From Sphingomonas suaedae (GTDB taxonomy: Bacteria > Pseudomonadota > Alphaproteobacteria > Sphingomonadales > Sphingomonadaceae): a stretch of DNA of 64,000 nt. This document shows positions 51,799 through 60,761 of the stretch, piece after piece. Position 1 is the stretch's first letter; each line of letters begins with the position of its first letter. A model generated the notes under the pieces. It saw only the letters and a list, made by a program, of their open reading frames with translations. It did not search any database and had not been told where the DNA came from. The position numbers and the translations under genes are program-made. Location: the NCBI RefSeq assembly GCF_007833215.1, contig NZ_CP042239.1, forward strand, positions 806,001 through 870,000. The letters are read 5' to 3'.

Positions 51799-53622
51799 TC
51801 ACAACCCAGCCGCGGCGAGCATTGCCGATCCGCCGGCTTCGGCCTCGCTCGCGCCGTGACGCATCATCGCGAACAGCTCGCGGCCGCTGCCCAGATCCGG
51901 CGGCGGCGCGGCGGCGAGATCCCTTGCTTCCCATTCGACCGGATCGACCAACGCGGCGAGTTCGCCGGTCTCCGCGCAAACACGCACGATATCTCCATCG
52001 CGGAGCTTGCCGATCGGGCCGCCGCCCAGCGCCTCGGGCGAGAGGTGGATCGCGGCCGGGACCTTGCCCGACGCGCCGGACATGCGCCCGTCGGTGACGA
52101 GTGCGACACGGAAGCCGCGATTCTGAAGGACGCCGAGCGGCGGGGTCAGCTTGTGCAGCTCGGGCATCCCGTTGGCGCGCGGCCCCTGAAAGCGGACGAC
52201 GACCACGACGTCGCGATCGAGTTCGCCCGCCTTGAACGCGTCCTGCACCGCCTGTTGCGTATGGAATACGCGGCAGGGGGCCTCGATCGTCCAGCGGTCG
52301 CGCTCCACCGCGCTGACCTTGATGCAAGCGCGGCCTAGATTGCCCGACAGAATGCGGAAGCCGCCTTCGGGTGAGAAGGGGGCGTCGATCGTCCGGACAA
52401 TGCTGTCGTCGCCGCTGGCCTCGCCATGGTCTGACCAAGCGAGCGCGTCGTTCTCCAGCACCGGCTTCCTACCATAGGCGGCGAGTCCGTCGCCGAAGGT
52501 GGTCAGCGTGTCGCCATGGAGGATGCCCGCCTTGAGAAGCTCGCGGATCACGAACGTAGGCCCGCCCGCATCCTCGAACCCATTCACATCCGCCGAGCCA
52601 TTGGGATAGACGCGGGCGAGGAGGGGCACGCTGCGCGAGAGGCGGTCGAAATCCTCCCAATCGATCAGGATGCCTGCCGCACGCGCGATGGCGGGCAGGT
52701 GGATCAGATGGTTGGTCGACCCGCCGGTGGCGAGCAGCACGATCGCCGCGTTGACGATCGCACGCTCGTCCACGACCTCACCGATCGGACGGTAATCGTC
52801 GCCGTCCCAGCCGATCTGGGGCAGCCGCTGCACCGCCGCCTTCGTCAGTTCCTGACGTAGCTTGGTGCCGGGATTGATGAACGACGCGCCGGGGACGTGG
52901 AGGCCCATTGCCTCCATCATCATCTGGTTGGAATTGGCGGTGCCGTAAAAGGTGCAGGTACCCTTGCCGTGATAGGCGGCGATTTCGGATTCGAGCAGCT
53001 CCTCGCGGCTCGCTTTGCCCTCAGCATAAAGTTCGCGGACGCGGGCCTTTTCCTTGTTGGCGATGCCGGTTCGCATCGGCCCGGCAGGGATCAGGATCAT
53101 CGGGAGATGACCGAAGCGCAGGGCGCCCATGAGGAGGCCGGGAACGATCTTGTCGCAGATGCCGAGCAGGGCAGCGCCCTCGAACGTATTGTGGCTGAGC
53201 GCCACCGTGGTCGACAGCGCGATGGTGTCGCGGCTGAACAGCGACAGTTCCATGCCCGAATAGCCCTGCGTCACGCCATCGCACATCGCCGGCACGCCGC
53301 CCGCGACCTGCGCCGTGGCGCCGGCTTCGAGCGCCCAGATCTTCATCTGTTCGGGATAGCGGTAATAGGGTGCGTGGGCGGAGAGCATGTCGTTATAGGC
53401 GGTGACGATCCCGATATTCATGCGGTTCGCGGGCTTCATCGCGTCGCGCTGCTCGTCCGTCCCGGCATAGGCATGGGCGAGGTTGGCGCAGCCGAGGCCA
53501 CGGCGGCTGGTGCCGCCCTCGCGCTGCTGCGTCATCAGGTCGCGATAGGCGGCGCGGCGTTCCTTCGAACGCTCGATGACGCGGTCGGTGACGGCGGCGA
53601 TTTCGGGGTGGAGTTGGGTCAT
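51799..53622 (-). CDS. edd: 6-phosphogluconate dehydratase
   Basis: A 607-residue iron-sulfur dehydratase of the IlvD/Edd family, converting 6-phosphogluconate to KDPG. The cluster-binding signatures [20 protein letters not shown] and [15 protein letters not shown] are intact. C-terminal [20 protein letters not shown] is also characteristic. The length matches E. coli Edd (603). It lies between pgl and glk in the pathway operon. Confidence 0.95.
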   Translation of the reverse strand: MTQLHPEIAAVTDRVIERSKERRAAYRDLMTQQREGGTSRRGLGCANLAHAYAGTDEQRDAMKPANRMNIGIVTAYNDMLSAHAPYYRYPEQMKIWALEAGATAQVAGGVPAMCDGVTQGYSGMELSLFSRDTIALSTTVALSHNTFEGAALLGICDKIVPGLLMGALRFGHLPMILIPAGPMRTGIANKEKARVRELYAEGKASREELLESEIAAYHGKGTCTFYGTANSNQMMMEAMGLHVPGASFINPGTKLRQELTKAAVQRLPQIGWDGDDYRPIGEVVDERAIVNAAIVLLATGGSTNHLIHLPAIARAAGILIDWEDFDRLSRSVPLLARVYPNGSADVNGFEDAGGPTFVIRELLKAGILHGDTLTTFGDGLAAYGRKPVLENDALAWSDHGEASGDDSIVRTIDAPFSPEGGFRILSGNLGRACIKVSAVERDRWTIEAPCRVFHTQQAVQDAFKAGELDRDVVVVVRFQGPRANGMPELHKLTPPLGVLQNRGFRVALVTDGRMSGASGKVPAAIHLSPEALGGGPIGKLRDGDIVRVCAETGELAALVDPVEWEARDLAAAPPPDLGSGRELFAMMRHGASEAEAGGSAMLAAAGL

Positions 53623-53637
53623 GGTTTCAGCCTTCAG

Positions 53638-53704
53638 CCGTTTGCCCTGAGCCTGTCGAAGGGCAGGGGAATATCCTGTGCTTCGACAAGCTCAGCACGA
53701 ACGG
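53638..53704. repeat. Inverted repeat between pgl and edd
   Basis: Arm 53638-53663 and arm 53679-53704 are imperfect inverted copies of a ctgagcttgtcgaag-type sequence, a palindrome very common in sphingomonad intergenic regions. It fills the 90-bp gap between pgl and edd. Confidence 0.82.
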
Positions 53705-53712
53705 CGCTTGGG

Positions 53713-54423
53713 TCATCCCTCCAGCCAGTGAATATCGACCGGCAATTCGGTCTCGGCCAGCACGCGGCCGATCGGGTAGCTGCTGGACGCGCCCTGCTTG
53801 ATCGCCTGCTCGAGCACCTTGCGCTTTTCGGCGCCGGAGATCGCGATCATCAGCGACTTGGCGTTGGCGATCGCGGCGGATGAGAGGGTGACGCGTGCGA
53901 CCGGCGCCTCGGGCGGCAGCGGATCGGGCATCACGCCGAGCGCGCGACGCTCTTTCGGCCCGTTGAGCGCCTCGTCGAGGTCGGGGCCGGGGAAGATCGA
54001 GGCGGTGTGGCCGTCCGCGCCCATGCCGAGCAAGACGAGGTCGAGCGGCCAGTGATGATCGGCGAGCCGCGCATCGGCGGCGCGACCAACCGCTTTGTAA
54101 TCCTCCGCCTTCTCACTCACCAGCGGGACGACGCGCGCGCCCTTGGGGATGAACACCTTGCCAAGGGCGGTGACGTTCGACAGCGGGTCGCCCAGCGGGA
54201 CGATGCGGTCGTCGGTGGGGACGATCGTCACCCGTTTCCAGTCGAGCTTCGCCGAAGCGAGCTTTTCATAGATGGGGGCAGGCGTCTTGCCGCCCGCCAG
54301 CGCGATTACCGCGCCGCCGCGGGCGTCGATCGCGCTTTCGATGATGAAGCCGATATCGCCCGCAAGCGCATCGCTCCACTCGTCGGCGTCCTCATAGTCC
54401 CACCATTCGATTTCTTCGGCCAT
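53713..54423 (-). CDS. pgl: 6-phosphogluconolactonase
   Basis: A 236-residue DevB-type lactonase hydrolysing 6-phosphogluconolactone to 6-phosphogluconate. It has VPTDDRIVPLGDPLSN and LVLLGMGADGHTASIFPGPD, the catalytic-site motifs of the family. ATG 54423 has GGAG 9 nt upstream and is preferred over ATG 54447. It links Zwf and Edd activities and is encoded between them. Confidence 0.94.
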   Translation of the reverse strand: MAEEIEWWDYEDADEWSDALAGDIGFIIESAIDARGGAVIALAGGKTPAPIYEKLASAKLDWKRVTIVPTDDRIVPLGDPLSNVTALGKVFIPKGARVVPLVSEKAEDYKAVGRAADARLADHHWPLDLVLLGMGADGHTASIFPGPDLDEALNGPKERRALGVMPDPLPPEAPVARVTLSSAAIANAKSLMIAISGAEKRKVLEQAIKQGASSSYPIGRVLAETELPVDIHWLEG

Positions 54424-54470
54424 CGGTAACTCCGTGATTTCGGGCATCCCCCTGTAAGCGGGAGGGGGCG

Positions 54471-55928
54471 CTATTCGTTCCAGGTCACGCCGTCGCGTTC
54501 GGTGAGCGCGATCGCGGCGGAGGGACCCCAAGTGCCCGAGGCATAGGGTTTGGGCTTGACGTCCGCCATGTCCCAGCCTTCGCGGATCGCATCGATCCAG
54601 GCCCATTGCGCCTCCACCTCGTCGCGGCGCACGAACAAGGTGGGGTCGCCCTCGATCAGGTCAAGCAACAGCCGTTCATAGGCGATGCGGCGGCGCGTGC
54701 CGGCAAATTCGGTGTCGAGGCTGAGGTTGAGCGGCACTTCGCGCAGGCGGATGCCCTCGCGGTCGAGGCCGGGTTCTTTGGCCATGACCAGGAGGCGGAC
54801 ATATTCCTCCGGCTGGATACGGATGATCAGCGTGTTCGATTGGAGCACGCCGCCGCGCTCGGCGAAGATCGAATGGGGGACGGGCTTGAACTGGACGACG
54901 ATCTCGCTGCGCCGTTCGGTCATCCGCTTGCCGGTGCGCAGGTAGAAGGGCACGCCCTGCCAGCGCCAGTTATCGACATGCGCCTTGATCGCGACGAAGG
55001 TTTCGGTGCGCGAGGGTTTTTCGAGTTCCTCGGCATAGCCCGCGACGATCTTTCCGGTCGACGCGCCGCCAGTATATTGGCCGGTGACGGTGAGGTTCGC
55101 CGCTTCCTGGCCGATGATGGGGCGGAGCGAGCGCAGCACCTTGACCTTTTCGTCGCGGATTGCGGTGCCGTCGAAGCGGGCAGGGGGTTCCATTGCGATC
55201 AGCGCGAGCAGCTGGAGGATGTGGTTCTGGACCATGTCGCGCAGCGCGCCGACATCGTCATAATAGCCCGCACGCCCCTCAAGCCCGACGGTTTCAGAGA
55301 CGGTGATCTCGACATGGTCGATCCCGGTCGCGTTCCAGATCGGCTCGAACAGCGCATTGCCGAAGCGCAATGCGAGGATGTTCTGGACGGTTTCCTTGCC
55401 GAGATAATGGTCGATGCGAAAGGTGCGGTCTTCGGGGAAGACGCTGGCGACCGCGTCGTTGATCTCGCGGCTGGACGGCAGGTCGGTGCCCAGCGGCTTT
55501 TCGAGGCCGATCCGGACATTGTCGCCCGCAAGCCCCGCCGAGGCGAGACCCTTGATCGTCGGCTCGAACAGCTTGGGCGCGGTCGACAGGAAGATGGCGA
55601 GACCGCTGGAGATGTCGCCGAGCTTTTTCGCGAGATCGTCGAACCCCTCGATCGTCGAGGCGTCGAGCGGCTGATACTGGATGCGGTAGAGGAAGCTGGC
55701 GATCGCGTCCGCGTCCTTGCGGTCCTCGGGCAGGAAGGTTTCCAGCGCCTTGGCACAGAAATCGCGATACTCGGCATCTGACAGCGTTGACCGCGCGGTC
55801 CCCGTGATCGTCAGGTCTTCGGGCAGGAGATCATCGGCGTGGAGGCCGTAAAGCGAAGGGATCAGCATCCGCTGGGCCAGGTCGCCCGTGGCTCCGAACA
55901 GCAGCAGCTTGCCGAATGGCTGTCGCAT
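54471..55928 (-). CDS. zwf: Glucose-6-phosphate 1-dehydrogenase
   Basis: A 485-residue enzyme oxidising glucose-6-phosphate with NAD(P)+. The nucleotide motif is LLFGATGDLAQR, followed by EKPLGTDLPSS and the active-site RIDHYLGKETVQN. ATG 55928 directly follows a GGGAGGA site. It is the first gene of the Entner-Doudoroff operon. The ~134 bp upstream (to argC) must hold the operon promoter; I see no clear operator. Confidence 0.96.
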   Translation of the reverse strand: MRQPFGKLLLFGATGDLAQRMLIPSLYGLHADDLLPEDLTITGTARSTLSDAEYRDFCAKALETFLPEDRKDADAIASFLYRIQYQPLDASTIEGFDDLAKKLGDISSGLAIFLSTAPKLFEPTIKGLASAGLAGDNVRIGLEKPLGTDLPSSREINDAVASVFPEDRTFRIDHYLGKETVQNILALRFGNALFEPIWNATGIDHVEITVSETVGLEGRAGYYDDVGALRDMVQNHILQLLALIAMEPPARFDGTAIRDEKVKVLRSLRPIIGQEAANLTVTGQYTGGASTGKIVAGYAEELEKPSRTETFVAIKAHVDNWRWQGVPFYLRTGKRMTERRSEIVVQFKPVPHSIFAERGGVLQSNTLIIRIQPEEYVRLLVMAKEPGLDREGIRLREVPLNLSLDTEFAGTRRRIAYERLLLDLIEGDPTLFVRRDEVEAQWAWIDAIREGWDMADVKPKPYASGTWGPSAAIALTERDGVTWNE

Positions 55929-56062
55929 CGATCCTCCCAATGTCTTGTCGTCGCTGCCCTAGCAGCGGATATGCCGCTTGCGAAGCGCGCATACCTATGT
56001 GGTGCTAAAGTTGGTCCGGCTTTGCTGGACCCGTCACGGCACCGGACCGGTGCCGCACCGAC

Positions 56063-56998
56063 TCAAAGCACCAGCCCCGCCGTCTGGTCGAACCCGGCCA
56101 TGATGTTGAGATTCTGCACTGCCGCGCCGGCCGCACCCTTGCCCAGATTGTCGAGCGTCGCGATCAGGCGCGCATGGCTGCGGTCGGGGCTTCCGAACAC
56201 GCGGACCGACAGGCGATCGGTCCCCGCATCCTCCTCCAGCCGGACAAGCCGGGTTTCGCCGTCATCCTCGACCACGCGTACGATCGGTGAGTCGCGATAG
56301 GCGTCGGCCAGCACCTGCGCAATTTGCGCGGGCGATGGCTTGCGCGGGAGGTAATAAAGGGCGAGCGGCACCTCGATCAACATGCCGCGATAGGCGCGGG
56401 CGACCGCAGGCATGAAGATCGGGGGATGCTCCATGCGGGCATGTTTCTGCATTTCGGGAAGATGCTTGTGGTCGAGATCGAGGCCGTAGGAACGGAATCC
56501 CGTAGTCTCCGTCCCGTCCTCGAATTCGGCGATCATCGTCTTGCCGCCGCCCGAATAGCCCGAAGCGCCGCTGACGGTGACCGACCATTCAGGAGGGACG
56601 AGACCGGCGCGGACGAGGGGGCGGACCAGCGCGAGGAAGCCGGTCGGCCAGCAGCCGGGATTAGAGACGCGCGGTGCCTCGGCAATCCGCTGGGCCTGGG
56701 CGGGTTCGAGTTCAGGGAATCCATAGGTCCAGCCGTCGGCGACGCGATGCGCGGTCGAGGCGTCGATGACCCGGGTCTCCGGATTGTTGATCAGCGAAAC
56801 GGCCTCCCGCGCCGCATCGTCGGGCAGGCAGAGGATGACGAAGTTTGCGGCGTTAAGCGCTTCGGCGCGCTTTTTCGCATTCTTGCGCTGGGCATCGTCG
56901 AGTGCGATCAATGCGATCTCGTCGCGCCCGGCGAGGCGTTCACGGATTTCGAGGCCGGTCGTCCCCGCTGCGCCGTCGATGAAAACCGATACCGTCAT
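56063..56998 (-). CDS. argC: N-acetyl-gamma-glutamyl-phosphate reductase
   Basis: A 311-residue NADPH-dependent reductase of arginine synthesis. The N-terminus SVFIDGAAGTTGLEIRERLA is the nucleotide-binding motif of the short (type 2) ArgC, and the active-site Cys lies in SNPGCWPTGFLAL. ASGYSGGGKTMI follows. ATG 56998 overlaps the stop of the SH3-protein gene (ATGA), so translation is coupled. Confidence 0.93.
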   Translation of the reverse strand: MTVSVFIDGAAGTTGLEIRERLAGRDEIALIALDDAQRKNAKKRAEALNAANFVILCLPDDAAREAVSLINNPETRVIDASTAHRVADGWTYGFPELEPAQAQRIAEAPRVSNPGCWPTGFLALVRPLVRAGLVPPEWSVTVSGASGYSGGGKTMIAEFEDGTETTGFRSYGLDLDHKHLPEMQKHARMEHPPIFMPAVARAYRGMLIEVPLALYYLPRKPSPAQIAQVLADAYRDSPIVRVVEDDGETRLVRLEEDAGTDRLSVRVFGSPDRSHARLIATLDNLGKGAAGAAVQNLNIMAGFDQTAGLVL

Positions 56999-57327
56999 GC
57001 CGCAACCCCCAGATCCGAAGCGAGAATATAGCCCACCCGGCCAACGCCCGGCGCGCTGCCCCACGCAAATCCGCCGGAAATTTCCAGCACTTCAAAGGGA
57101 TCGCCGGGGCTTAGCGTTGCCAATATATCGGCATCCGTCTCGCGGCCCGCACGCAGCGGCGTTTTCGCGGCGGCGACGTGAAGAACGGGGGCGGCATAAT
57201 GCGGCGCGAAGACACGATCGGCGAGCCTGATGTCTGCCAGATCGCGACGGGCGGCCTGGGTCAGTGGATCGATCGCGACCGACCGACCGGTCAGCGCGAA
57301 TCGGTTACGCCGAGACGGAGCGCTCAA
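56995..57327 (-). CDS. Small bacterial SH3-domain protein
   Basis: A ~110-residue protein. The N-terminal part reads PLTQAARRDLADIRLADRVF and APHYAAPVLHV, after which a bacterial SH3-type beta domain follows (TPLRAGRETDADILATLSPG to WGSAPGVGRVGYILASDL). In my recollection this block is the N-terminus of sphingomonad NlpC/P60 wall hydrolases; here it stops before any catalytic domain, so it is either a stand-alone SH3 protein or a truncated relic. The start is uncertain; TTG 57327 is the best in-frame candidate and overlaps marR. The stop overlaps argC by 4 nt. Confidence 0.6.
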   Translation of the reverse strand: MSAPSRRNRFALTGRSVAIDPLTQAARRDLADIRLADRVFAPHYAAPVLHVAAAKTPLRAGRETDADILATLSPGDPFEVLEISGGFAWGSAPGVGRVGYILASDLGVAA

Positions 57328-57670
57328 GGGTTGCGCCGACGCCGCCTTCGCCGCTGACGAATTGTCCGAATTCTGCAAGAAACTCCGCCCCTTCAGGTGT
57401 GCGCGCGACGAAGATATTCCGCTTGTCGGTCTCGTCACGCTGGCGGCGCAGATAGCCGAGCGCGCCCAATCTGTTCAAGGCGCGTGTAACTACGGGCTTC
57501 GACACGTTCAGCGCACGCGCCAGTCCGCGCACCGTATGTGGGCCGGAGTCCAGATAGACGAGCAGCATCAGCGCCATCTGACGATTGGTCAGATCCGGCT
57601 CGCCCGACCGTACATAATCGATCAATGTCGACTTCCAGTGATCGAGCGAATGGTCCGTCATCGCATTCAT
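57305..57670 (-). CDS. MarR-type winged-helix transcriptional regulator
   Basis: A 121-residue DNA-binding protein. The winged helix is seen in LTNRQMALMLLVYLDSGPHT, VRGLARALNVSKPVVTRALN and RLGALGYLRRQRDETDKRN. The target and ligand are unknown. It is followed by the SH3-protein and argC genes with overlaps, an odd pairing for arginine synthesis. The 210-bp region up to secG should contain its promoter. Confidence 0.88.
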   Translation of the reverse strand: MNAMTDHSLDHWKSTLIDYVRSGEPDLTNRQMALMLLVYLDSGPHTVRGLARALNVSKPVVTRALNRLGALGYLRRQRDETDKRNIFVARTPEGAEFLAEFGQFVSGEGGVGATLERSVSA

Positions 57671-57880
57671 CGCAGCTACTCGTCATTCCGTTACACGCCC
57701 GGAAGAATGCCGGGCCGTCCGCGACATGAACGTTCCGATTGCATTCGGGTTTCAGCGACGGCGCGAAATGTTGCGTTTCCGGGACGATCCCGGGGCGTAA
57801 AGGCGCTGCGAACGGCATCAAGGACGGTTGATCGATCGGCGCGGGTTCACTATGTGGCCGCTTTCCCCCGAAAGGCCGTC

Positions 57881-58240
57881 ATGCTGTTCACCTTCCTTCT
57901 CGTCGTTCATGCCATCATCGCCGCGCTGCTCGTGACGGTGATCCTCATGCAGCGTTCCGAAGGCGGCGGCCTGACCTCGGGCGGCAGCCCGTCAGGGCTG
58001 ATGTCGGCGCGCGGGGCGGCGAATTTCCTGACCCGCTTCACCGCGATTCTGGCGGGATTGTTCGTGGTGATGAGCATCGTGCTCGCGGTTCTGGCGGCGA
58101 CGCGCGGAAGCAGCGAGATCGATACCAGCCGCGTGACCGCGCCTACGTCGCAATCCGCGCCCGCGACCGTCCCGGCGGCACAGCCCAGCGCGGCGCCTGC
58201 CGCTCCGGCGGACAACAGCGCCGTTCCGCTCGCAAACTAA
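57881..58240 (+). CDS. secG: SecG, protein translocase subunit
   Basis: A 119-residue inner-membrane protein with two helices (~2-22 and ~52-74) and the conserved SEGGGLTSGGSPSGLMSARG segment between them. SecG stimulates SecYEG translocation. The C-terminal tail is Ala/Pro/Ser-rich. It is 73 bp upstream of pyrG on the same strand. Confidence 0.94.
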   Translation: MLFTFLLVVHAIIAALLVTVILMQRSEGGGLTSGGSPSGLMSARGAANFLTRFTAILAGLFVVMSIVLAVLAATRGSSEIDTSRVTAPTSQSAPATVPAAQPSAAPAAPADNSAVPLAN

Positions 58241-58313
58241 ATTCCCGGCGAAATTTTATTTGGCGGCGCCCGGAGTCGGGCGCTTGCCCCCATTCGTGCT
58301 TCAAGGATAAGCG

Positions 58314-59960
58314 GTGACTCCCATGACGCGGTATATTTTCATCACCGGCGGCGTGGTCTCCTCGCTTGGCAAGGGCCTGATGGCCGCGAGCCTCGCCGCG
58401 CTGCTCCAGGCGCGCGGGTACAAGGTCCGCATTCGCAAGTTCGATCCCTATCTCAACGTCGATCCCGGCACGATGTCGCCCTACCAGCATGGCGAAGTCT
58501 ATGTGACCGATGACGGGGCGGAGACCGACCTCGATCTTGGCCATTATGAGCGGTTTACCGGGGTTGCGAGCCGCCAGTCGGACAATGTGACCTCTGGCCG
58601 GATCTACAAGACAATCATCGAGCGCGAGCGGCGTGGCGACTATCTGGGCGCGACCGTCCAGGTGATCCCGCACGTGACCGACGCGATAAAGGACTTCGCC
58701 CAGGCGGAGACCGAGGATCTCGATTTCGTGCTGTGCGAGATCGGCGGTACCGTCGGCGACATCGAATCGCTGCCGTTCATCGAGGCGATCCGCCAGCTGA
58801 AGAACGAGCTTGGTCGCGGCCGATCGATCAGCGTCCATGTCACGCTGGTGCCCTATATCAAGGCGGCGGGCGAGCTGAAGACAAAGCCGACCCAGCATAG
58901 CGTGCGCGAACTGGCGTCGCTGGGCGTGCAGCCCGATGTACTGGTGTGCCGGTGCGAACAGCCGCTTCCTACGGGGGAGCGGGCGAAGATCGCCCAATTC
59001 TGCAACGTTCCGGCGAGCGCCGTGATCCCCGCGCTCGACGCGGCGAGCATCTATGCGGTGCCGCTGCAATACCATGAAGAGGGGCTGGACAGCGAAGTGC
59101 TGCGCGCATTCGGCATCGAGCCGGGCGCGGCGCCCAACCTGTCGCGCTGGACCGACATCACCGATCGCCTGTTCAACCCGGAGGGCGAGGTGACGGTTGG
59201 CGTCGTCGGCAAATATGTCGGCCTTCCCGACGCGTACAAGTCGCTCAATGAAGCGCTGGTGCATGGCGGCATCGCCAACAAGGTGAAGGTCAACATCCGC
59301 TGGATCGATGCCGAACTGTTCGAGAAGGGCGACGATGCCGAGGTGGCGGCCAATCTGGAACCGTGCCACGCGATCCTGGTGCCCGGTGCGTTCGGGTCGC
59401 GCGGCGCCGAGGGCAAGATCGCCAGCGTCCGCTTCGCGCGGGAGCGCAAGGTCCCCTATTTCGGCATCTGTTTCGGAATGCAGATGGCGTGCGTTGAAGG
59501 CGCGCGGAATATGGCGGGGATCGCCGACGCCTCGTCGACAGAATTCGGCCCGACCCAGGAGCCGGTGGTCGGCATCATCACCGAGTGGATGAGCAAGGAC
59601 GGGATCGAGAAGCGCGAAGAGGGCGGCGATCTGGGCGGTACGATGCGGCTGGGCGCCTATCCTGCGAAGCTGACGGGCAATTCGGTGGTCGCATCCATCT
59701 ATGGCGGCGAGTCGATCAGCGAACGGCACCGGCATCGCTACGAAGTAAACACCGGCTATCGCGAACGGCTGGAGGCGGGCGGTCTGGTCTTTTCGGGCAT
59801 GTCGCCCGACGGGATGTTGCCCGAAATCGTCGAGCGGCCGGACCATCCCTGGTTCGTGGGTGTGCAGTTTCACCCCGAACTCAAGTCCAAGCCGTTCGAT
59901 CCGCATCCCTTGTTCGCCAGCTTCATTGAAGCGGCGGTGAAGCAATCGCGACTGGTCTAG
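58314..59960 (+). CDS. pyrG: CTP synthase
   Basis: A 548-residue enzyme aminating UTP to CTP. The synthase domain starts [20 protein letters not shown] (P-loop), and the C-terminal glutamine amidotransferase has the Cys in [15 protein letters not shown] and the His in [15 protein letters not shown] 58314 sits 6 nt after AAGGA; ATG 58323 is the alternative and starts closer to other family members. Confidence 0.96.
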   Translation: MTPMTRYIFITGGVVSSLGKGLMAASLAALLQARGYKVRIRKFDPYLNVDPGTMSPYQHGEVYVTDDGAETDLDLGHYERFTGVASRQSDNVTSGRIYKTIIERERRGDYLGATVQVIPHVTDAIKDFAQAETEDLDFVLCEIGGTVGDIESLPFIEAIRQLKNELGRGRSISVHVTLVPYIKAAGELKTKPTQHSVRELASLGVQPDVLVCRCEQPLPTGERAKIAQFCNVPASAVIPALDAASIYAVPLQYHEEGLDSEVLRAFGIEPGAAPNLSRWTDITDRLFNPEGEVTVGVVGKYVGLPDAYKSLNEALVHGGIANKVKVNIRWIDAELFEKGDDAEVAANLEPCHAILVPGAFGSRGAEGKIASVRFARERKVPYFGICFGMQMACVEGARNMAGIADASSTEFGPTQEPVVGIITEWMSKDGIEKREEGGDLGGTMRLGAYPAKLTGNSVVASIYGGESISERHRHRYEVNTGYRERLEAGGLVFSGMSPDGMLPEIVERPDHPWFVGVQFHPELKSKPFDPHPLFASFIEAAVKQSRLV

Positions 59961-59965
59961 ACATG

Positions 59966-60006
59966 AAAAAGGGCGCCCGGAACCAGATGGTCCGGGCGCC
60001 CCATTT
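59966..60006. terminator. Bidirectional terminator between pyrG and hsp20
   Basis: An 11-bp perfect stem (gggcgcccgga at 59971-59981, tccgggcgccc at 59991-60001) is preceded by A5 and followed by cattttgg. It can serve both convergent genes. Confidence 0.88.
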
Positions 60007-60045
60007 TGGCGACGCGCAAGGGGTCAGCGCGCCGCCGGGGGTGCC

Positions 60046-60510
60046 TTAAGCGACGTCGCGATGCTCGATCGCGGTTGCCTCATTGCGGCCGCCGATGGCG
60101 ATCTTCTTGGGCTTCATCGCCTCGGGAACCTCGCGGACCAGTTCGATCACGAGCAGCCCGTCATTGAGATCGGCCGATTCGACGCGGACGAAATCGGCCA
60201 GTTCGAACCGGCGCTCGAACCCGCGATTGGCGATGCCGAGATGCAGCATCTGGGCCGCTTCGTTATCCTGCGACTCCGCCTTGCGGCCCGCGACCAGCAA
60301 CAGGTTCTGCTGGGCGGTGATCTCGATCTCTTCGGCCTTGAAGCCGGCGACGGCGATCGTGATGCGATAGCGGTCGTCCGAGATGCGTTCGAGATTGAAG
60401 GGCGGGTAATTCTCGCTGCTCGACTGGCGCGCGGTCGCTTCGAGCATGTCGAAGAGCCGGTCGAAGCCGATGGTCGAGCGGCGGAAGGGTGTCAAGTCGA
60501 TCTGACGCAT
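60046..60510 (-). CDS. Small heat-shock protein, Hsp20 family
   Basis: A 154-residue IbpA-like chaperone that holds unfolding proteins. It starts MRQIDLTPFRRSTIGFDRLF. The alpha-crystallin domain runs from PPFNLERISDDRYRITIAVA to DGLLVIELVREVPE, and a C-terminal IxI motif is visible (KKIAIGG). GGAGG lies 7 nt before ATG 60510. A heat-shock sigma-32 promoter is expected; none could be assigned with confidence in 60511-60660. Confidence 0.92.
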   Translation of the reverse strand: MRQIDLTPFRRSTIGFDRLFDMLEATARQSSSENYPPFNLERISDDRYRITIAVAGFKAEEIEITAQQNLLLVAGRKAESQDNEAAQMLHLGIANRGFERRFELADFVRVESADLNDGLLVIELVREVPEAMKPKKIAIGGRNEATAIEHRDVA

Positions 60511-60679
60511 GGTGATATCCTCCAAATGAGCAATTTCAACGTCTTATGGCATCCGGTTCATCCGCGATGCCAGGTTTTCACGGCCCCGAAAGCGCCGTGC
60601 ATCGCTGATTTGGGAAGCGCGTAGCTGCTTTCAAGGGGCGTTCGATCGGCCGATTTCATCAGATAAAGCCTAGCGGTTA

Positions 60680-60715
60680 GATAGGAATAGAATCCCTTTG
60701 TCGTTAAATCCTATC
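60680..60715. promoter_or_regulatory. Inverted repeat upstream of TonB receptor, possible operator
   Basis: GATAGGA (60680-60686) and TCCTATC (60709-60715) form a 7-bp inverted repeat 46 bp before the receptor start, in an AT-rich stretch of an otherwise GC-rich region. It may be a regulator site or part of the promoter. Confidence 0.25.
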
Positions 60716-60761
60716 ATATGAGTGGAGTTTAGGCGCTGACGAGAACAAAGGGAGTGACTTC

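Noticed and set aside
58143..59945. 600-codon minus-strand ORF opposite pyrG
   Set aside because: It mirrors the CTP synthase gene, and its His/Arg-rich composition is typical of antisense frames at high GC.
60511..60660. Sigma-32 promoter for the hsp20 gene
   Set aside because: A TTGAAA-like box exists upstream on the minus strand, but spacing to a CCCCAT-like -10 does not fit, so I do not claim it.
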